Source: Tritrichomonas musculus
Taxonomy: Eukaryota > Parabasalia > Tritrichomonadida > Tritrichomonadidae
Assembly: GCA_039105265.1 (NCBI GenBank)
Contig: JAPFFF010000001.1
Coordinates: 8,804,001 to 8,868,000 of the forward strand
Direction: 5' to 3'
DNA: 64,000 nt
Shown: positions 51,401 through 60,585 of the stretch, one piece after another
Layout: the number at the start of each line of letters is the position of its first letter
Position numbering within the stretch: the stretch's first letter is position 1
Translations under genes and position numbers: made by a program
The notes under the pieces: generated by a model
What the model saw: the letters and a program-made list of their open reading frames with translations, nothing else
Databases searched by the model: none
What the model was told of the DNA's origin: nothing

Positions 51401-51992
51401 AGAAACCGATAATATTAACAACGTTTATGTTAAGAAGATGAAGCCTATATATAATCACTTCAACCTACCACAATTTGGGGCATCAGTTCTCTCATGGAGT
51501 AAGCATATTATGAATAGAGTTATGAATACGGCTGAGCAACACGGCATCAATATATATTATCAAGATACTGATAGCATGCATATTATGGAAGATGATGTTG
51601 AACGCATCGCAAAAATATATAATTCAAAATATGGGAGACAATTGATTGGTAAGCAGATGTGTCAGTTTCATATTGATTTCGACAGATTTGATGGTGCTGT
51701 TGGCGAAGTCCATTCACGTAAACTGATAGCGCTTGGTAAGAAATCATATCTAGATATACTGGTCGATGAGAATGGCAACGAAGGATATCATATTAGAATG
51801 AAAGGTGTTCCTAAACAATGTATTCTCAATTATTGTAAGCATCATAATATTAGTGTTGAAGAATTATATGAGCTCATGTATAATGGTGAGGAGATTACAT
51901 TTAACCTACTCGATGGTGCCAATTGTTTTCGCAAAAATAAATTGTATCAGCAAATCAATCTCCCTCAATTTAATAGGACGATGAAGTTTTAA
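48462..51992 (+). CDS. Polinton protein-primed DNA polymerase, family B
   Basis: 1176 residues. Exonuclease motifs: SDYET (Asp513), YFHNLKYD (Asp570) and YCKKDC (Asp709). Polymerase motifs: A, DFDAVSLYPSAM (Asp799); B, KLLLNSIYGKS (about 938); C, YYQDTDSMH (Asp1035, Asp1037). This is the protein-primed B-type enzyme of Polintons and adenoviruses, which replicates the element from its ends. The N-terminal 500 residues are extra. They start with the LPGF module (LTKRDILSLPGF ... RELKGELSNRL ... RRGVCVDDYI, 7-55) and include a DNCFVYAC segment (Cys308) with a later NHYMINKN (His394), resembling the Cys and His boxes of OTU-like cysteine proteases. Start ATG at 48462 after TTTTTAATGATATATAA. Confidence 0.93.
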   Translation: MKNKLLSKLTKRDILSLPGFANKTASLRELKGELSNRLISMHINRRGVCVDDYIRAFDKDDNKLFATIRKSKSSHINRVQQRNQYKNSIRDNALEERLILNIPINLYQSKTDERIQYEKRIKDVVNKRNFQKYMTEYMLYVNRRISFDVLIGDDEDKRLAFCEALRKCYSLKGDERPVVKAHSLDGTYKYFTLSDKWMIDNTIGHIAGTVDLIEDASDVNPNYNSTFIPVRYEALFVTKSKFKKTTTFSIQKLDPDTNTVYNEEIEIDEDFRNMYDGGFFPYINLSNIDLTDYHIFSSIDKNNYKDNCFVYACIQSGVFEIDEINHLRNYIRTKRVPCNRIISVAKEFKCHFIIRRIDESKDTRHQYNVRIDTRKKPWAKDYVRTVDLLLYKNHYMINKNIMATTYYLEHRDELDEKFAHIPIDRRVLIKGVNKDTPLYKNEGTTPMIILRKMFDLNLFREIKNCELNILATTEFNNNLNDYVDLNYDEELCCKPIKTDTNYGKQWSRIYYSDYETNSTVSPHVPYLNCTAWRDGAYIHSISFTGDNINEQLLDYLQDQSLTYFHNLKYDACFFMNTYGWRPKILERAGTILQIIMNKYIDNKIVKTLTFRNSYSLINKPLRKFASMFNLDVHKEIMAYKLYTEHNIKRCIVPALEFQIQYYDEKKDEKSLHEIARDFKQLIENAKIADAYDSLNIDIMKYAKFYCKKDCIVLMKGLEKFNEDLMKIFHETKINMLNIHNYISISAIGYDFAKRYGCFNGCYELSGKPQNFILRCVSGGRTMTANNDKQYIEGRIQDFDAVSLYPSAMRIMNGVPKGKPKIIPADVSKEELLRYDTFFAEINITKIKCKSDIDYKFGHVFHRDDNGSKIFDNNPVTHFYIDKIAFMDLMEFYDFDYEFIRGYYFNEGFNTTINKFIDKLFRLRLRYQRACNPLEQTIKLLLNSIYGKSILKAIPIETKSVPKEKIYNYIWRNYNYISEITETDNINNVYVKKMKPIYNHFNLPQFGASVLSWSKHIMNRVMNTAEQHGINIYYQDTDSMHIMEDDVERIAKIYNSKYGRQLIGKQMCQFHIDFDRFDGAVGEVHSRKLIALGKKSYLDILVDENGNEGYHIRMKGVPKQCILNYCKHHNISVEELYELMYNGEEITFNLLDGANCFRKNKLYQQINLPQFNRTMKF

Positions 51993-52040
51993 TATTTTTG
52001 ATTGGCTAGCTGATGACTAACTTATTGAGTACCTACCTCC

Positions 52041-55000
52041 TTATAATGAATGTATTCCATTCTTGGTATTATCTTCAGCTAAGATACCATTTGATGAAAA
52101 GAATGACCCACCAATCAATATGAAATTAGCTGTTGGATTGACCATTAAATTGCTACTATTTAATGGAAATTCAATATTGTTTAACCAGATCTTATTTGGT
52201 TCGTATTGGTATTCATACGTAGGTGTATTTTTAACATTGAATGATATATTAATTTTAATTTCTTTTTCACTGGCAACATTATTTTTGTTTTCATGATATG
52301 TCAAATAGAGGGTTGCCTCATATGCATCAAATGGTTGTTCGAATTGGTAACGAATGCTAGTACTATTTGGTACGCTGAATGTATACTTAATTCGCGTTAA
52401 TCTATTCGCTAATGCAGCTAATCTTGATTCAAAAGATTCTATGGTTGCTTTCAAATTTGTGTTCTCAGTTACCAAATTTTCTATCCTTGTCTTCAGTTCA
52501 TCATAATCACTTTTTAATGCATAATTTGACAAATCAACTGGTTCTGGGATATCTGTTTTCAAAGCAAAAGTGTTCGACACATATCTAGCCGAATAAGCGT
52601 TTTTGTCTGTTGGTTCGATATTTTTGGTTATTGAACATGATAAAATTTCCGGTGTTTCACCACTTCCTGGATTGATTAATTCATGGGAGCTATACAGTAT
52701 CCAAAGACCAGAATTACTTCCTTCGATACGAATTATCTGAGAGGGTTGTTCGTCATCATCGTCATTGTACGAATAATCTATGTGAACATAATGAGCCGTA
52801 TAGAAATTGTTTGATGATACAATATCCAACCCATATTGCTCAATCAGTTCATGATATGTGTCGTAATCCAAATCAGGAATTGTATTATTGACGATTTTGA
52901 ATTGAATAGTTGTTTGCCCCTCAATAATTTCTGGAATAATGCTTTTCATAGCATAATTGGTTAAATCAACAGGTTCAGGTATATCTTTCTTTAATGCATA
53001 CTCCTTCAAGACATCATTGACCTCATCAACCGTGGGGTACTCGTTTATGATTGTAGCTAGTGAAGCATCATTAGATTTGGTCTGTTCATGGATAGCATCA
53101 ATTTTATTATGAAGAGCATTTATGTCACAGGTATAGGCTAAATCATTTGGTGTAAATGACATCCTCCTAACACAAGTATTCTCCTTGATAGTAATAGTAT
53201 TGACTTTAACATTTTGGGGATTAGGTATGATTATAGTCTTATCATTGAGAGTGCATGTTGGGAAGTAATCGCAACCTTCATATTGACTAACACTACCATT
53301 GTCTATAGTAATTGTAACAATATATTCCTCATAGTCTATATCATTGAATTCGCTAATAAACATTAACATCAGCCTAACTTTGATAGTTCCATTTGTAATC
53401 ACATCTTCAGCTTCAAGATGAACATCCTTATTGACTAGCTTACCAACAATATCAATAGTGTCATCTCTAACTAAATTATTTTTGGAAATATAGATATCAT
53501 CAAGTAGGGTTGTATTAAATTCAACCTCATTTATTTTTTCAGCTAATAGTCTAAATGCTGGTTTCAATGACTCCCTGAAGTGGTTGCATAAATCGATAGC
53601 ATCTCTATAGGTTGTAATGGTTGTTGAGGGGTTGTTAACATCATCAGTATATTCGACAGCAACTTTATCTGCATCGCACCAATTTATGATTGGAGTTAAA
53701 TCAGTTGTAGTTGACCTTGCTATTTTTAATGGAGGTAGGTTGCTTCCATCACCTAGATGATATAAAGCTTGCTCACCTTGGGATATACCTTCAATGGTTG
53801 AATCTATACCAGCTTTAGTGATTGTGAACCCTGTTCGAAACAACGTCAATCCAACATTGGCTATGCTACCAGCCGTGCCGATGACTCCAAATGCCAGGGC
53901 TACATTTGATACGATTCGAACCTGGTCGATATCATCTTGCAAGTGTTGAGTAATTCTTTTAGTCTCACCCATTTCTGCATTTAATGTATCCACTCTACTG
54001 GTCAAATCTTTAACATCATAACTAACTACATCAAAGTTGTTAGTGAGTACATTCAAATCACTCCTCATGGTAGTAATATTATCAGCCGTAATGACCTTAG
54101 ATGATGTTATATTGTAATCAGTATATAAGGTTGTCGCGGCATCTGGTCTCGGGAGTACTTCATAATATTGTTGGTCGATTATATATTTGAATGCGTTAGT
54201 TGACGGGTCCCAATTCACTTCATCAATGGGGTCAGTGAAATCTTTCTTCAAATATAGTTCAATATTTTTGGTATCTGTATTAATTTTAGTAGTAGAATAT
54301 TCATAGCTAATCTTCTCAATCGTATCGAGGACAGGGATGACATCAACATATACCTTGCCATTCTTTTGAGCATGGAACCCATCTGGTTTGAATGATAACC
54401 TAGTGCCAGTAATCGAATCCCCCAAATATATATCCAAATATATCTTATCAATCAGGTCGGTTCGAATTCCCTCGGTGTTATCCATTGATAAATATAAAAT
54501 GATGGTACCATAATACCCTGGATGTAACGAGTTCGATAGACCATCTGTTAAATGGTTCTCGTAAGCATATGTCATATTCCATTCACTACCATCTCTAATA
54601 GTACCATCATTCATTTGAATTTTGAATACATGTTTATAGTTTTTCAATAGCGAATGCATCAAACCATTCCCTTCATTTGTAATTATCGACTCGTGCAAAT
54701 CTGTTTGCTTAATAGTTATCCAGCAACCGTAGCAATCGTTAGTTTTCTTACTGGGTCGAAGATTCCATTTGGTGATAACTTTAGAATTGAGTCTACCTTG
54801 GATATTATTACCTGTCCAATAGCCTTTATTGGAATGGGTCTCATCAGCACACCATTTCAATGACCAATGGTTACCAAAACAATGTTCTGTAAACTTGAAT
54901 TCGAGTTGGTCTGGTATAGTATAATCATCAGGCACCTCAAATATAATTTTGTAGTAATCCTCATCCTGTATAATGTAATCCTGAATAATGGATGGCTTAT

Positions 55001-57200
55001 AGAAGTAGTGGACATCACTTTTATGAAGCTTCAACGCATTATCAGCAATTATGGTTTTACATTTAATAGGCTTATCCGTTTTCAATAGAGTTGGTGTGTA
55101 TTCATTCATAATTGATAACTCTCCATTGAGGAATAGCTTATATGGATGAAATGGTAACTTTTTATCAAATGCTATATAAAACTTACCATCGAGGTCATTT
55201 TGGTCAGCAGGTCCAATGGATCTTGTTGCGATTAAAGAACTATCATTGATAATACAGAAATTTTGATACGAATCAAATTTGATTACTGGACACAGTATCT
55301 TATTATTTTTGGATACAATATAGAACTCTTTAATATATCTGCCTTTGCTATCATATATAACATTCTTTCGTAACACAATTTTGAAAATTGGTCTATTGTA
55401 GCTGAGGAAGGCTTGTTTTTGTTCATCAGGAACATTAATAACTAATAGGTTACATTCGATATTATTAATGGTATTTGTTAATGAAGATACATCCTTGTTT
55501 GTAATTATGAATTCATCGATACCTGCCTCACTGGCAAAATTTGAATCGCCTGCGGGTATCTCATCCAATCTATCCATGACATAATTATGAGCCTCACATA
55601 AATTATTCACCAAATCAATCGTATCAACAAATACTGATGCTACATCCAATAATGGGTTATCATCCGTTAGTATATCAATCTCATCACTAAGGGGTGTTGG
55701 TTTAGCTTTCTTCTTGAGGCGAGCTGCTATAGCTGCATGCTCTCTCTTCATCTCTTCAAATTTCAATTTATGCTCCATGGGACTAAGCTTCTTATAGGTC
55801 TTCTCCTCATTGAATATTATTTTGATTCCATATATAATCAGTAATAATGTCAATTGAAACGTGCCTGCACATATTAGAAAATTATCAGGTTCTTGGAGCC
55901 ATTTAATGAAACTACCAAAGTTATCAAATACTTTATGTACTGTAGATGAATCAATTGTTGGTAGTGCATCAACAACCCTATCCTTAAATGTGATTAGGTA
56001 GCGAACCAGTTTACCAGATGTATCTATTGTATAATGCCAGATGTATCCTGAATTAAAATATAATGATTCCATCAATGATGTGGCTGTATTGTATGTTACC
56101 TTACTCATAGATGATACCCCTGAGAGTGTGTATGATAATAGCTTACCAGTTATAGAGAATGTACTTTTCAATAGAAGTAGCATAAAACTTGATGTCTTGA
56201 CCACTACATTGATAACTTTATCCATGTTATCGTGACTGATAGGTGACTTGTTTTCAATCAGTGTATCCACATCTTCGATATCATACTCCTTATTATCATC
56301 TGGGTTCACGATGACATCATATTTGGTTGGCTCGACTGGGAGGTCATCACCTGATGGAGCTTTTTGACACTTCACTTTGCGTATCTCATATCTATCATTT
56401 ATTTTTAGGACAACGAGGTACTCCATATTCTCAAGTGTATTCAAGAGATTTGTTATATCACTATTGGAAGCAGTTGATATATCATTTTGAAGACCATTCA
56501 ATATTTGTAATAGGTTTGCATTATTGGTATTGAGACTGGTGAATAGATTGGCATATGTTTTGATATTATTTGTTGCATTGAGATTATTTGATAATGAGGA
56601 GCCAAATAGATTCAGTTGACCATTAGGATATATATCTGTATTCTCAAATCCGGATTTCTTCACAAACCCATTCATGTTAGATAATAATGATTGAATCGAA
56701 GTATTGGATGAGTTGTATGTTTTGATGACATCATTTATACTTGACGGATTGTGTGGTTGAATTATGTTGTTGTTATCGATATAATTCATTTGACTCAATG
56801 ATATATCTGTGTTCGCCAAATCACTCAAATCGACCCCATCTATATTTAGGTCATGTATATATTTGGTTAGATTATTAAAATTGGTTCTCAATAATTCCAT
56901 CAGTTTATTATAAGTGGTACAATATTGTGTATTTGTAGCACCATCAGCGAAGACAGGTAAGCTTTGCCCACCAGTAATAGTTAAATCTTTAAATGAATCA
57001 ATTTTAAAGTCCTTTCCTAATGCCATTTGGTCAACTTCAGCTTTGCTATATATATTATTGAATGCGACTGGTTCACCATCCTCTCGTGTGAAACTGAATT
57101 GTTCGTTACCTTCATCATCTTCAGCTACTTCTATCGACAAACCTTTATCCTTTAACTTGGTTGCTTCATTACAACGAAAAGCATATGGTACAATAGACAT
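52041..57200 (-). CDS. Giant fibre-like Polinton structural protein
   Basis: 1719 residues on the minus strand, the largest gene of the element. The N-terminal 300 residues are Asn/Ser-rich with heptad-like stretches. Hydrophobic helices occur near 345-375 and a clear membrane-type helix near 445-468 (FQLTLLLIIYGIKIIF), then globular beta-rich parts (about 560-1010), a Gly/Ala-rich hydrophobic stretch near 1110-1145, and more beta-rich sequence. The C-terminal third has tail-fibre-like repeats, DIPEPVDLTNYAMKS and DIPEPVDLSNYALKSDYDEL, a trimeric-looking coiled coil (about 1555-1585) and a beta-rich end domain. I infer a surface or attachment protein. It starts 16 bp from the divergent gene at 57217. 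Confidence 0.72.
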   Translation of the reverse strand: MSIVPYAFRCNEATKLKDKGLSIEVAEDDEGNEQFSFTREDGEPVAFNNIYSKAEVDQMALGKDFKIDSFKDLTITGGQSLPVFADGATNTQYCTTYNKLMELLRTNFNNLTKYIHDLNIDGVDLSDLANTDISLSQMNYIDNNNIIQPHNPSSINDVIKTYNSSNTSIQSLLSNMNGFVKKSGFENTDIYPNGQLNLFGSSLSNNLNATNNIKTYANLFTSLNTNNANLLQILNGLQNDISTASNSDITNLLNTLENMEYLVVLKINDRYEIRKVKCQKAPSGDDLPVEPTKYDVIVNPDDNKEYDIEDVDTLIENKSPISHDNMDKVINVVVKTSSFMLLLLKSTFSITGKLLSYTLSGVSSMSKVTYNTATSLMESLYFNSGYIWHYTIDTSGKLVRYLITFKDRVVDALPTIDSSTVHKVFDNFGSFIKWLQEPDNFLICAGTFQLTLLLIIYGIKIIFNEEKTYKKLSPMEHKLKFEEMKREHAAIAARLKKKAKPTPLSDEIDILTDDNPLLDVASVFVDTIDLVNNLCEAHNYVMDRLDEIPAGDSNFASEAGIDEFIITNKDVSSLTNTINNIECNLLVINVPDEQKQAFLSYNRPIFKIVLRKNVIYDSKGRYIKEFYIVSKNNKILCPVIKFDSYQNFCIINDSSLIATRSIGPADQNDLDGKFYIAFDKKLPFHPYKLFLNGELSIMNEYTPTLLKTDKPIKCKTIIADNALKLHKSDVHYFYKPSIIQDYIIQDEDYYKIIFEVPDDYTIPDQLEFKFTEHCFGNHWSLKWCADETHSNKGYWTGNNIQGRLNSKVITKWNLRPSKKTNDCYGCWITIKQTDLHESIITNEGNGLMHSLLKNYKHVFKIQMNDGTIRDGSEWNMTYAYENHLTDGLSNSLHPGYYGTIILYLSMDNTEGIRTDLIDKIYLDIYLGDSITGTRLSFKPDGFHAQKNGKVYVDVIPVLDTIEKISYEYSTTKINTDTKNIELYLKKDFTDPIDEVNWDPSTNAFKYIIDQQYYEVLPRPDAATTLYTDYNITSSKVITADNITTMRSDLNVLTNNFDVVSYDVKDLTSRVDTLNAEMGETKRITQHLQDDIDQVRIVSNVALAFGVIGTAGSIANVGLTLFRTGFTITKAGIDSTIEGISQGEQALYHLGDGSNLPPLKIARSTTTDLTPIINWCDADKVAVEYTDDVNNPSTTITTYRDAIDLCNHFRESLKPAFRLLAEKINEVEFNTTLLDDIYISKNNLVRDDTIDIVGKLVNKDVHLEAEDVITNGTIKVRLMLMFISEFNDIDYEEYIVTITIDNGSVSQYEGCDYFPTCTLNDKTIIIPNPQNVKVNTITIKENTCVRRMSFTPNDLAYTCDINALHNKIDAIHEQTKSNDASLATIINEYPTVDEVNDVLKEYALKKDIPEPVDLTNYAMKSIIPEIIEGQTTIQFKIVNNTIPDLDYDTYHELIEQYGLDIVSSNNFYTAHYVHIDYSYNDDDDEQPSQIIRIEGSNSGLWILYSSHELINPGSGETPEILSCSITKNIEPTDKNAYSARYVSNTFALKTDIPEPVDLSNYALKSDYDELKTRIENLVTENTNLKATIESFESRLAALANRLTRIKYTFSVPNSTSIRYQFEQPFDAYEATLYLTYHENKNNVASEKEIKINISFNVKNTPTYEYQYEPNKIWLNNIEFPLNSSNLMVNPTANFILIGGSFFSSNGILAEDNTKNGIHSL

Positions 57201-57216
57201 TTTAACAGATAGTAAA

Positions 57217-57963
57217 ATGTTGTGTTCAGTTAATAGTAATGCAACAGATTATAGTCTGGTGAAGCTAAATGTAGACATACCTTGGAAATGTGATTATGTG
57301 AAGTATTATGTTTCATCAATCAATACAAAGGGGAATATATTGATAGTAACTAAGGATGACTATTTGATGTTTTCATATGAGGACGGAAATAATGAACGTT
57401 CGCTGATGATAGAATTTAAAGACACATATTATTACTCAATGCTTGGATTGGTTAAATACTTGAATAGTTGTCAAAACATAATTGTGTTCAAAAATATTGA
57501 TGGTAGGACAATGAGTTTATCGAGTCAGCATAAAGTATCGTTCATTAGAGGTTCTCATAGAGCTAAACTGATAACAGGATTATATAGTGTAAAGAATGAA
57601 GTTGTTATACCTGCCAACAATGAGACAGTTGTACCTGATTTGCCAATATTGGATTATGCCAATAGATTATATCTCGTATCACTACAAGGTCAAGCTGTAC
57701 ATAGTATTATAGGAGAACATGAATATACACCATCTGTGATTGCAACAGTTGATACTGTTATAGAACCACAGGCACCTATTATAATTGATTACGATTCATC
57801 TAAACCAATCAAAATTAAAACATTTACCGATTCACTAAAACACATCGAAATGAGGCTAGTAGATTTCATGTACCAACCTGTCATATTAAAGTCTCCATTA
57901 TTTGTCAACATTAAAATTAAACCTGCAGGGACAACTAATATTGACACGCCAACGAATCATTAA
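57217..57963 (+). CDS. Beta-rich Polinton protein, possible minor capsid or fibre partner
   Basis: 248 residues from the ATG at 57217. The frame is open upstream from 56914, but that part overlaps the start of the divergent fibre-like gene and is its antisense. Beta-strand-rich, ending in SLKHIEMRLVDFMYQPVIL and SPLFVNIKIKP, a strand-turn-strand pattern also seen at the end of the protein at 36261-37220 and in several Polinton structural proteins. The last gene before the right terminal repeat. Function inferred only from texture and place. Confidence 0.6.
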   Translation: MLCSVNSNATDYSLVKLNVDIPWKCDYVKYYVSSINTKGNILIVTKDDYLMFSYEDGNNERSLMIEFKDTYYYSMLGLVKYLNSCQNIIVFKNIDGRTMSLSSQHKVSFIRGSHRAKLITGLYSVKNEVVIPANNETVVPDLPILDYANRLYLVSLQGQAVHSIIGEHEYTPSVIATVDTVIEPQAPIIIDYDSSKPIKIKTFTDSLKHIEMRLVDFMYQPVILKSPLFVNIKIKPAGTTNIDTPTNH

Positions 57964-57968
57964 GCTTG

Positions 57969-58476
57969 GATTCAATTAAAGATTTATTTTTGAGTAGGTA
58001 TCGGGTGTACATGAAGTGGTTGCATGAGTAGATGTATGTGATGAGATATGGGAGATGATTGCATGAGTGGATGTGTGTGAGATGGGTTGCTTGAGATGGG
58101 TTGTTGTAGGAGTATGCTAGATAGGTTGCATGAGATGATTGCTTGAGATGATTGCATGAGATGGGTTGCTTGAGTAGATGTATGAGATGATTGCTTGAGA
58201 TGGGTTGGTATTAAGTAGTTATACATAGTGAAGGGGGGATAGATAACTAGTATAAGCAAATGGGGCTCTCCGTGTAGGGTGGCTGGGTGGGGGTTGCTTG
58301 GGGGCTGTTTGGAGATATGGTTTATTATAGCGAGGGAGCTTTTCAAAGCGAGGGAGCTATAATATAAAACATCTCCAAAGTACCTCAAATTATCGTCTCT
58401 TCAGGAAGCTTTCAAAGCCAGAGAGCCCCATTTGCTTATACTAGTTATCTATCCCCCCTTCACTATGTATAACTAC
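57969..58476 (-). repeat. Right terminal inverted repeat of the Polinton
   Basis: 508 bp, inverted match of 35696-36256. Its outer 262 bp (58215-58476) is the same fold-back unit, with exact 56-bp arms at 58215-58270 and 58421-58476. It is shorter than the left copy because of fewer minisatellite units in the inner part. TTTA follows at 58477-58480. Confidence 0.92.
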
Positions 58477-59520
58477 TTTAAACTTCATTGTTCCAAAAAA
58501 ATCAATTTCTGGCATACTTGAAAGAATTATTTTTTTGCGAACTAAATCTTTATTTGAAATTTCAACATATTTTTCATTTCCATCAACTTCATGAAAGTGT
58601 AAAATATTTGTCTGTTGTGGGTGATTTGACATCAAATTTTGCATAATTGGAGATAGTTGAATTATCGATAAATCATCTATATTACTTAAAGTATATAAAA
58701 AAAGAATTGAGCTTCTATTTGCAGATTGTGAACAATCCAAACACCTAGTATATGAAGAAGGTGAAACTGAAAAATTATCTAAAAATAAGGGACTAACTAA
58801 TTTATCATCAAAATCAAAATAATGTTCTGAAATTTTAATTATTGAATGATAATGTTCAAAAGGTTCAAAAACTGAAACACCAATAAATTTATAATAAAAA
58901 TCCTTGAAAACAATTGTAGAATTTATTGTAACAAAATCTGGATTTAAAATCTGAGTTCCTTTTGCGCGATCTAATTGTATGAATAAATTTTTTGGATGCG
59001 ATTCAATATGACTTGTAATTGTTGTTTCATTAATAATTAAAGATCGAATATCATGAATAAAACTGGATAAATTAATGCGTAAAAAAATATAATCATTGAC
59101 ATTATCATTTGATTCATATGCTTTAAAAATAAACAAAGATCGTAAATCATCAGATATTGAATTCATGAAATATAAAAAAAACTCGTTAATATCTTGAACT
59201 CCATCAGGTAAGACTTTTGATCCTTCCCATCCTTTCCATTCTTTAAAAAAATTATTAATTGAAATACTATTTGACTTATTTGAATAAAATGTATCATATA
59301 TATCTTTGAGTAATTTTTCATTTATATTGGTTAATGGATGAGATGAAATATAATCAATAAAATCTGGACAGTGAAAAAGTAATTGTAGTAAAGATATCGC
59401 ATAGCATTTGTTGTCGGGATTATTAATTCCTCTGAAAACATGATAATCTATATCTAAATTTGCTTGTTCTATAGTATCTAATCGTTGTTTGAGTAATTCG
59501 GGGTTCCTTCGTTCTGACAT
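58477..59520 (-). CDS. Ubiquitin-specific-protease-like gene of the Tc1/mariner-like element
   Basis: About 347 residues up to the Polinton junction; the frame then runs on for a few codons inside the Polinton. The USP boxes are in order: Cys box GINNPDNKCYAISLLQLL (Cys39), QD box DGVQDINEFFLYFMN (109-120), and His box FEHYHSIIKISEHYFDFDD (His223 or its neighbour His225, then Asp236/238/239). A CxxC (CLDC) near 258-261 recalls USP zinc ribbons. It should cleave ubiquitin from proteins, if made. It lies just inside the right end of the transposon, upstream of and in the same direction as the transposase, whose frame is one base off across the empty-site sequence. So the two may be separate genes or a frameshifted fusion. 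The ATG at 59520 is the first Met. Confidence 0.75.
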
Positions 59521-60065
59521 TTATTTGTAAAATAGTTTTATAAAATTTAAAAGTTTTATGGTGTAAATTTGACCATTTCCCATCGTTACTAACTTGCAGT
59601 TTCAAATCGGCCCAAAATTTGCAGTTTCAAATCGGCCCTTTATTGCAGTTTCAAATCGGCCCAAATAACGGTTTTTCGAGAAAATCAAAATTTGAGTTAA
59701 AAAAATACTAAATAACTTATATAGATACCTCATCAAATATATTAATAAAATTGTTTTTATTTTATTTGATACCTTAAAAAATATCATAATTTCAAATTTT
59801 TTTTAAACTTTTCTTTTATAATTTTTTATAAATTATGGTGTTAATCAATGGTAAAAAATACGAAAAAAATATAAAATTTTAATTTTCAAAAAAGATATAT
59901 CAAAACAAAAATAAGATTTTACCCTTTCAAATATTCTAAGATATCTTTCCAACGGATCATATCATCAGTTAACTTTTTAGGACCAAATAACAATTGAAAT
60001 ATTTCACAAGAAAAAAAAGGGCCGATTTGAAACTGTAAAAGGGCCGATTTGAAATGCGCAGCCTG
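59521..60065 (-). repeat. Right end of the Tc1/mariner-like element with subterminal repeats
   Basis: Holds five GTTTCAAATCGGCCC copies: direct at 59597-59613, 59622-59638 and 59646-59662, and inverted at 60019-60035 and 60041-60055. It also holds the inverted terminal stretch ending CGCAGCCTG at 60065. It should also contain the promoter of the USP-like gene, which I cannot pinpoint. Confidence 0.85.
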
Positions 60066-60585
60066 TAAAAAGGTTTATTTTTGAATATTTTTTTTTTTAT
60101 AAAAAAAAAGCTTCTTTGCGAAAAGCTTTTGTGTGTGCAAAAAGTAAAATCATATCAATAAGTTTCGATCATTTCAAATAAAAAATTTAATTAAAATCAA
60201 AAATTCCTTTCGAAATATAAATTGATAGAAAAAATTTAGTTAACAAGAATTTCAAAGAATTATTTAATAAAAACATATATTTAGATATTATTCAAATCAT
60301 AAAGAATGATATTTGATGTATAAATTATAAAGTACTCGTAATCATTGCTTATGATCAAACTATATTCAAAATTTGAAGCATTCTAATGATATAGAAAATA
60401 TCATTTGCTTCATTAAGCTGTGAGGCACTTTCCAATCTTGTTAAATGATGCTTTTGATGCAGACAGTTTAAATCGGGAATGAAAATAATAGTTTTGTCCT
60501 CAAAATGTAGTTTTTTCCACCAATTATAACGTTTTTTTTTTTTTTAATATGAATAAATAACGTATTCAAAAATCAAAATCAAATA
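60066..60585 (+). repeat. Dispersed repeat A, copy 1, right part
   Basis: Continues the copy interrupted at 31693 and matches 62828-63347 with few differences, mainly in homopolymer lengths. No coding capacity seen. Confidence 0.9.

Larger units (their letters stand above)
35696..58476 (+). mobile_element. Polinton (Maverick), 22.8 kb, apparently whole fossil
   Basis: Bounded by long terminal inverted repeats that begin GTAGTTATACATAGTGAAGG and end in the complement, with TTTA on both sides as the likely target duplication. It carries the core Polinton set: retrovirus-like integrase, A32/FtsK-type packaging ATPase, double-jelly-roll-type major capsid protein and protein-primed family B DNA polymerase. 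It also holds KilA-N, NUMOD4/HNH, fibre-like and basic coiled-coil accessory genes. Most genes run rightward; the HNH gene and the giant fibre-like gene run leftward. I did not recognise the usual adenovirus-type protease. Composition is less A/T-biased than the host. The near-identity of the terminal repeats, apart from length changes in a minisatellite, argues for recent insertion. It looks largely whole; the only sign of rearrangement is around 44.4-45.7 kb. Confidence 0.93.
31694..60065 (-). mobile_element. Tc1/mariner-like DNA transposon with transposase and USP-like gene, split by a Polinton
   Basis: The ends are inverted: CAGGCTGCGCATTTCAAATC at 31694 and its complement ending at 60065. 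Each end is flanked by TA, the target of the Tc1/mariner/IS630 superfamily. An intact paralogue of the flanking repeat at 62686-63347 shows the empty site ...TTTTTTATAAAAAGG, which proves both borders. Without the Polinton and one TSD copy the element is about 5.6 kb. Inverted similarity at the ends continues inward past the terminal 100 bp, including TTAACTTTTTAGGACCAAAT-type sequence. On the minus strand it carries a ubiquitin-specific-protease-like frame, then a DDE transposase. Subterminal GTTTCAAATCGGCCC repeats stud both ends. A 333-bp MITE sits inside its left part. Confidence 0.88.

Noticed and set aside
56914-57216. N-terminal extension of the gene at 57217
   Set aside because: This part is antisense to the start of the giant fibre-like gene and carries no family features; the ATG at 57217 leaves a clean 16-bp divergent gap.
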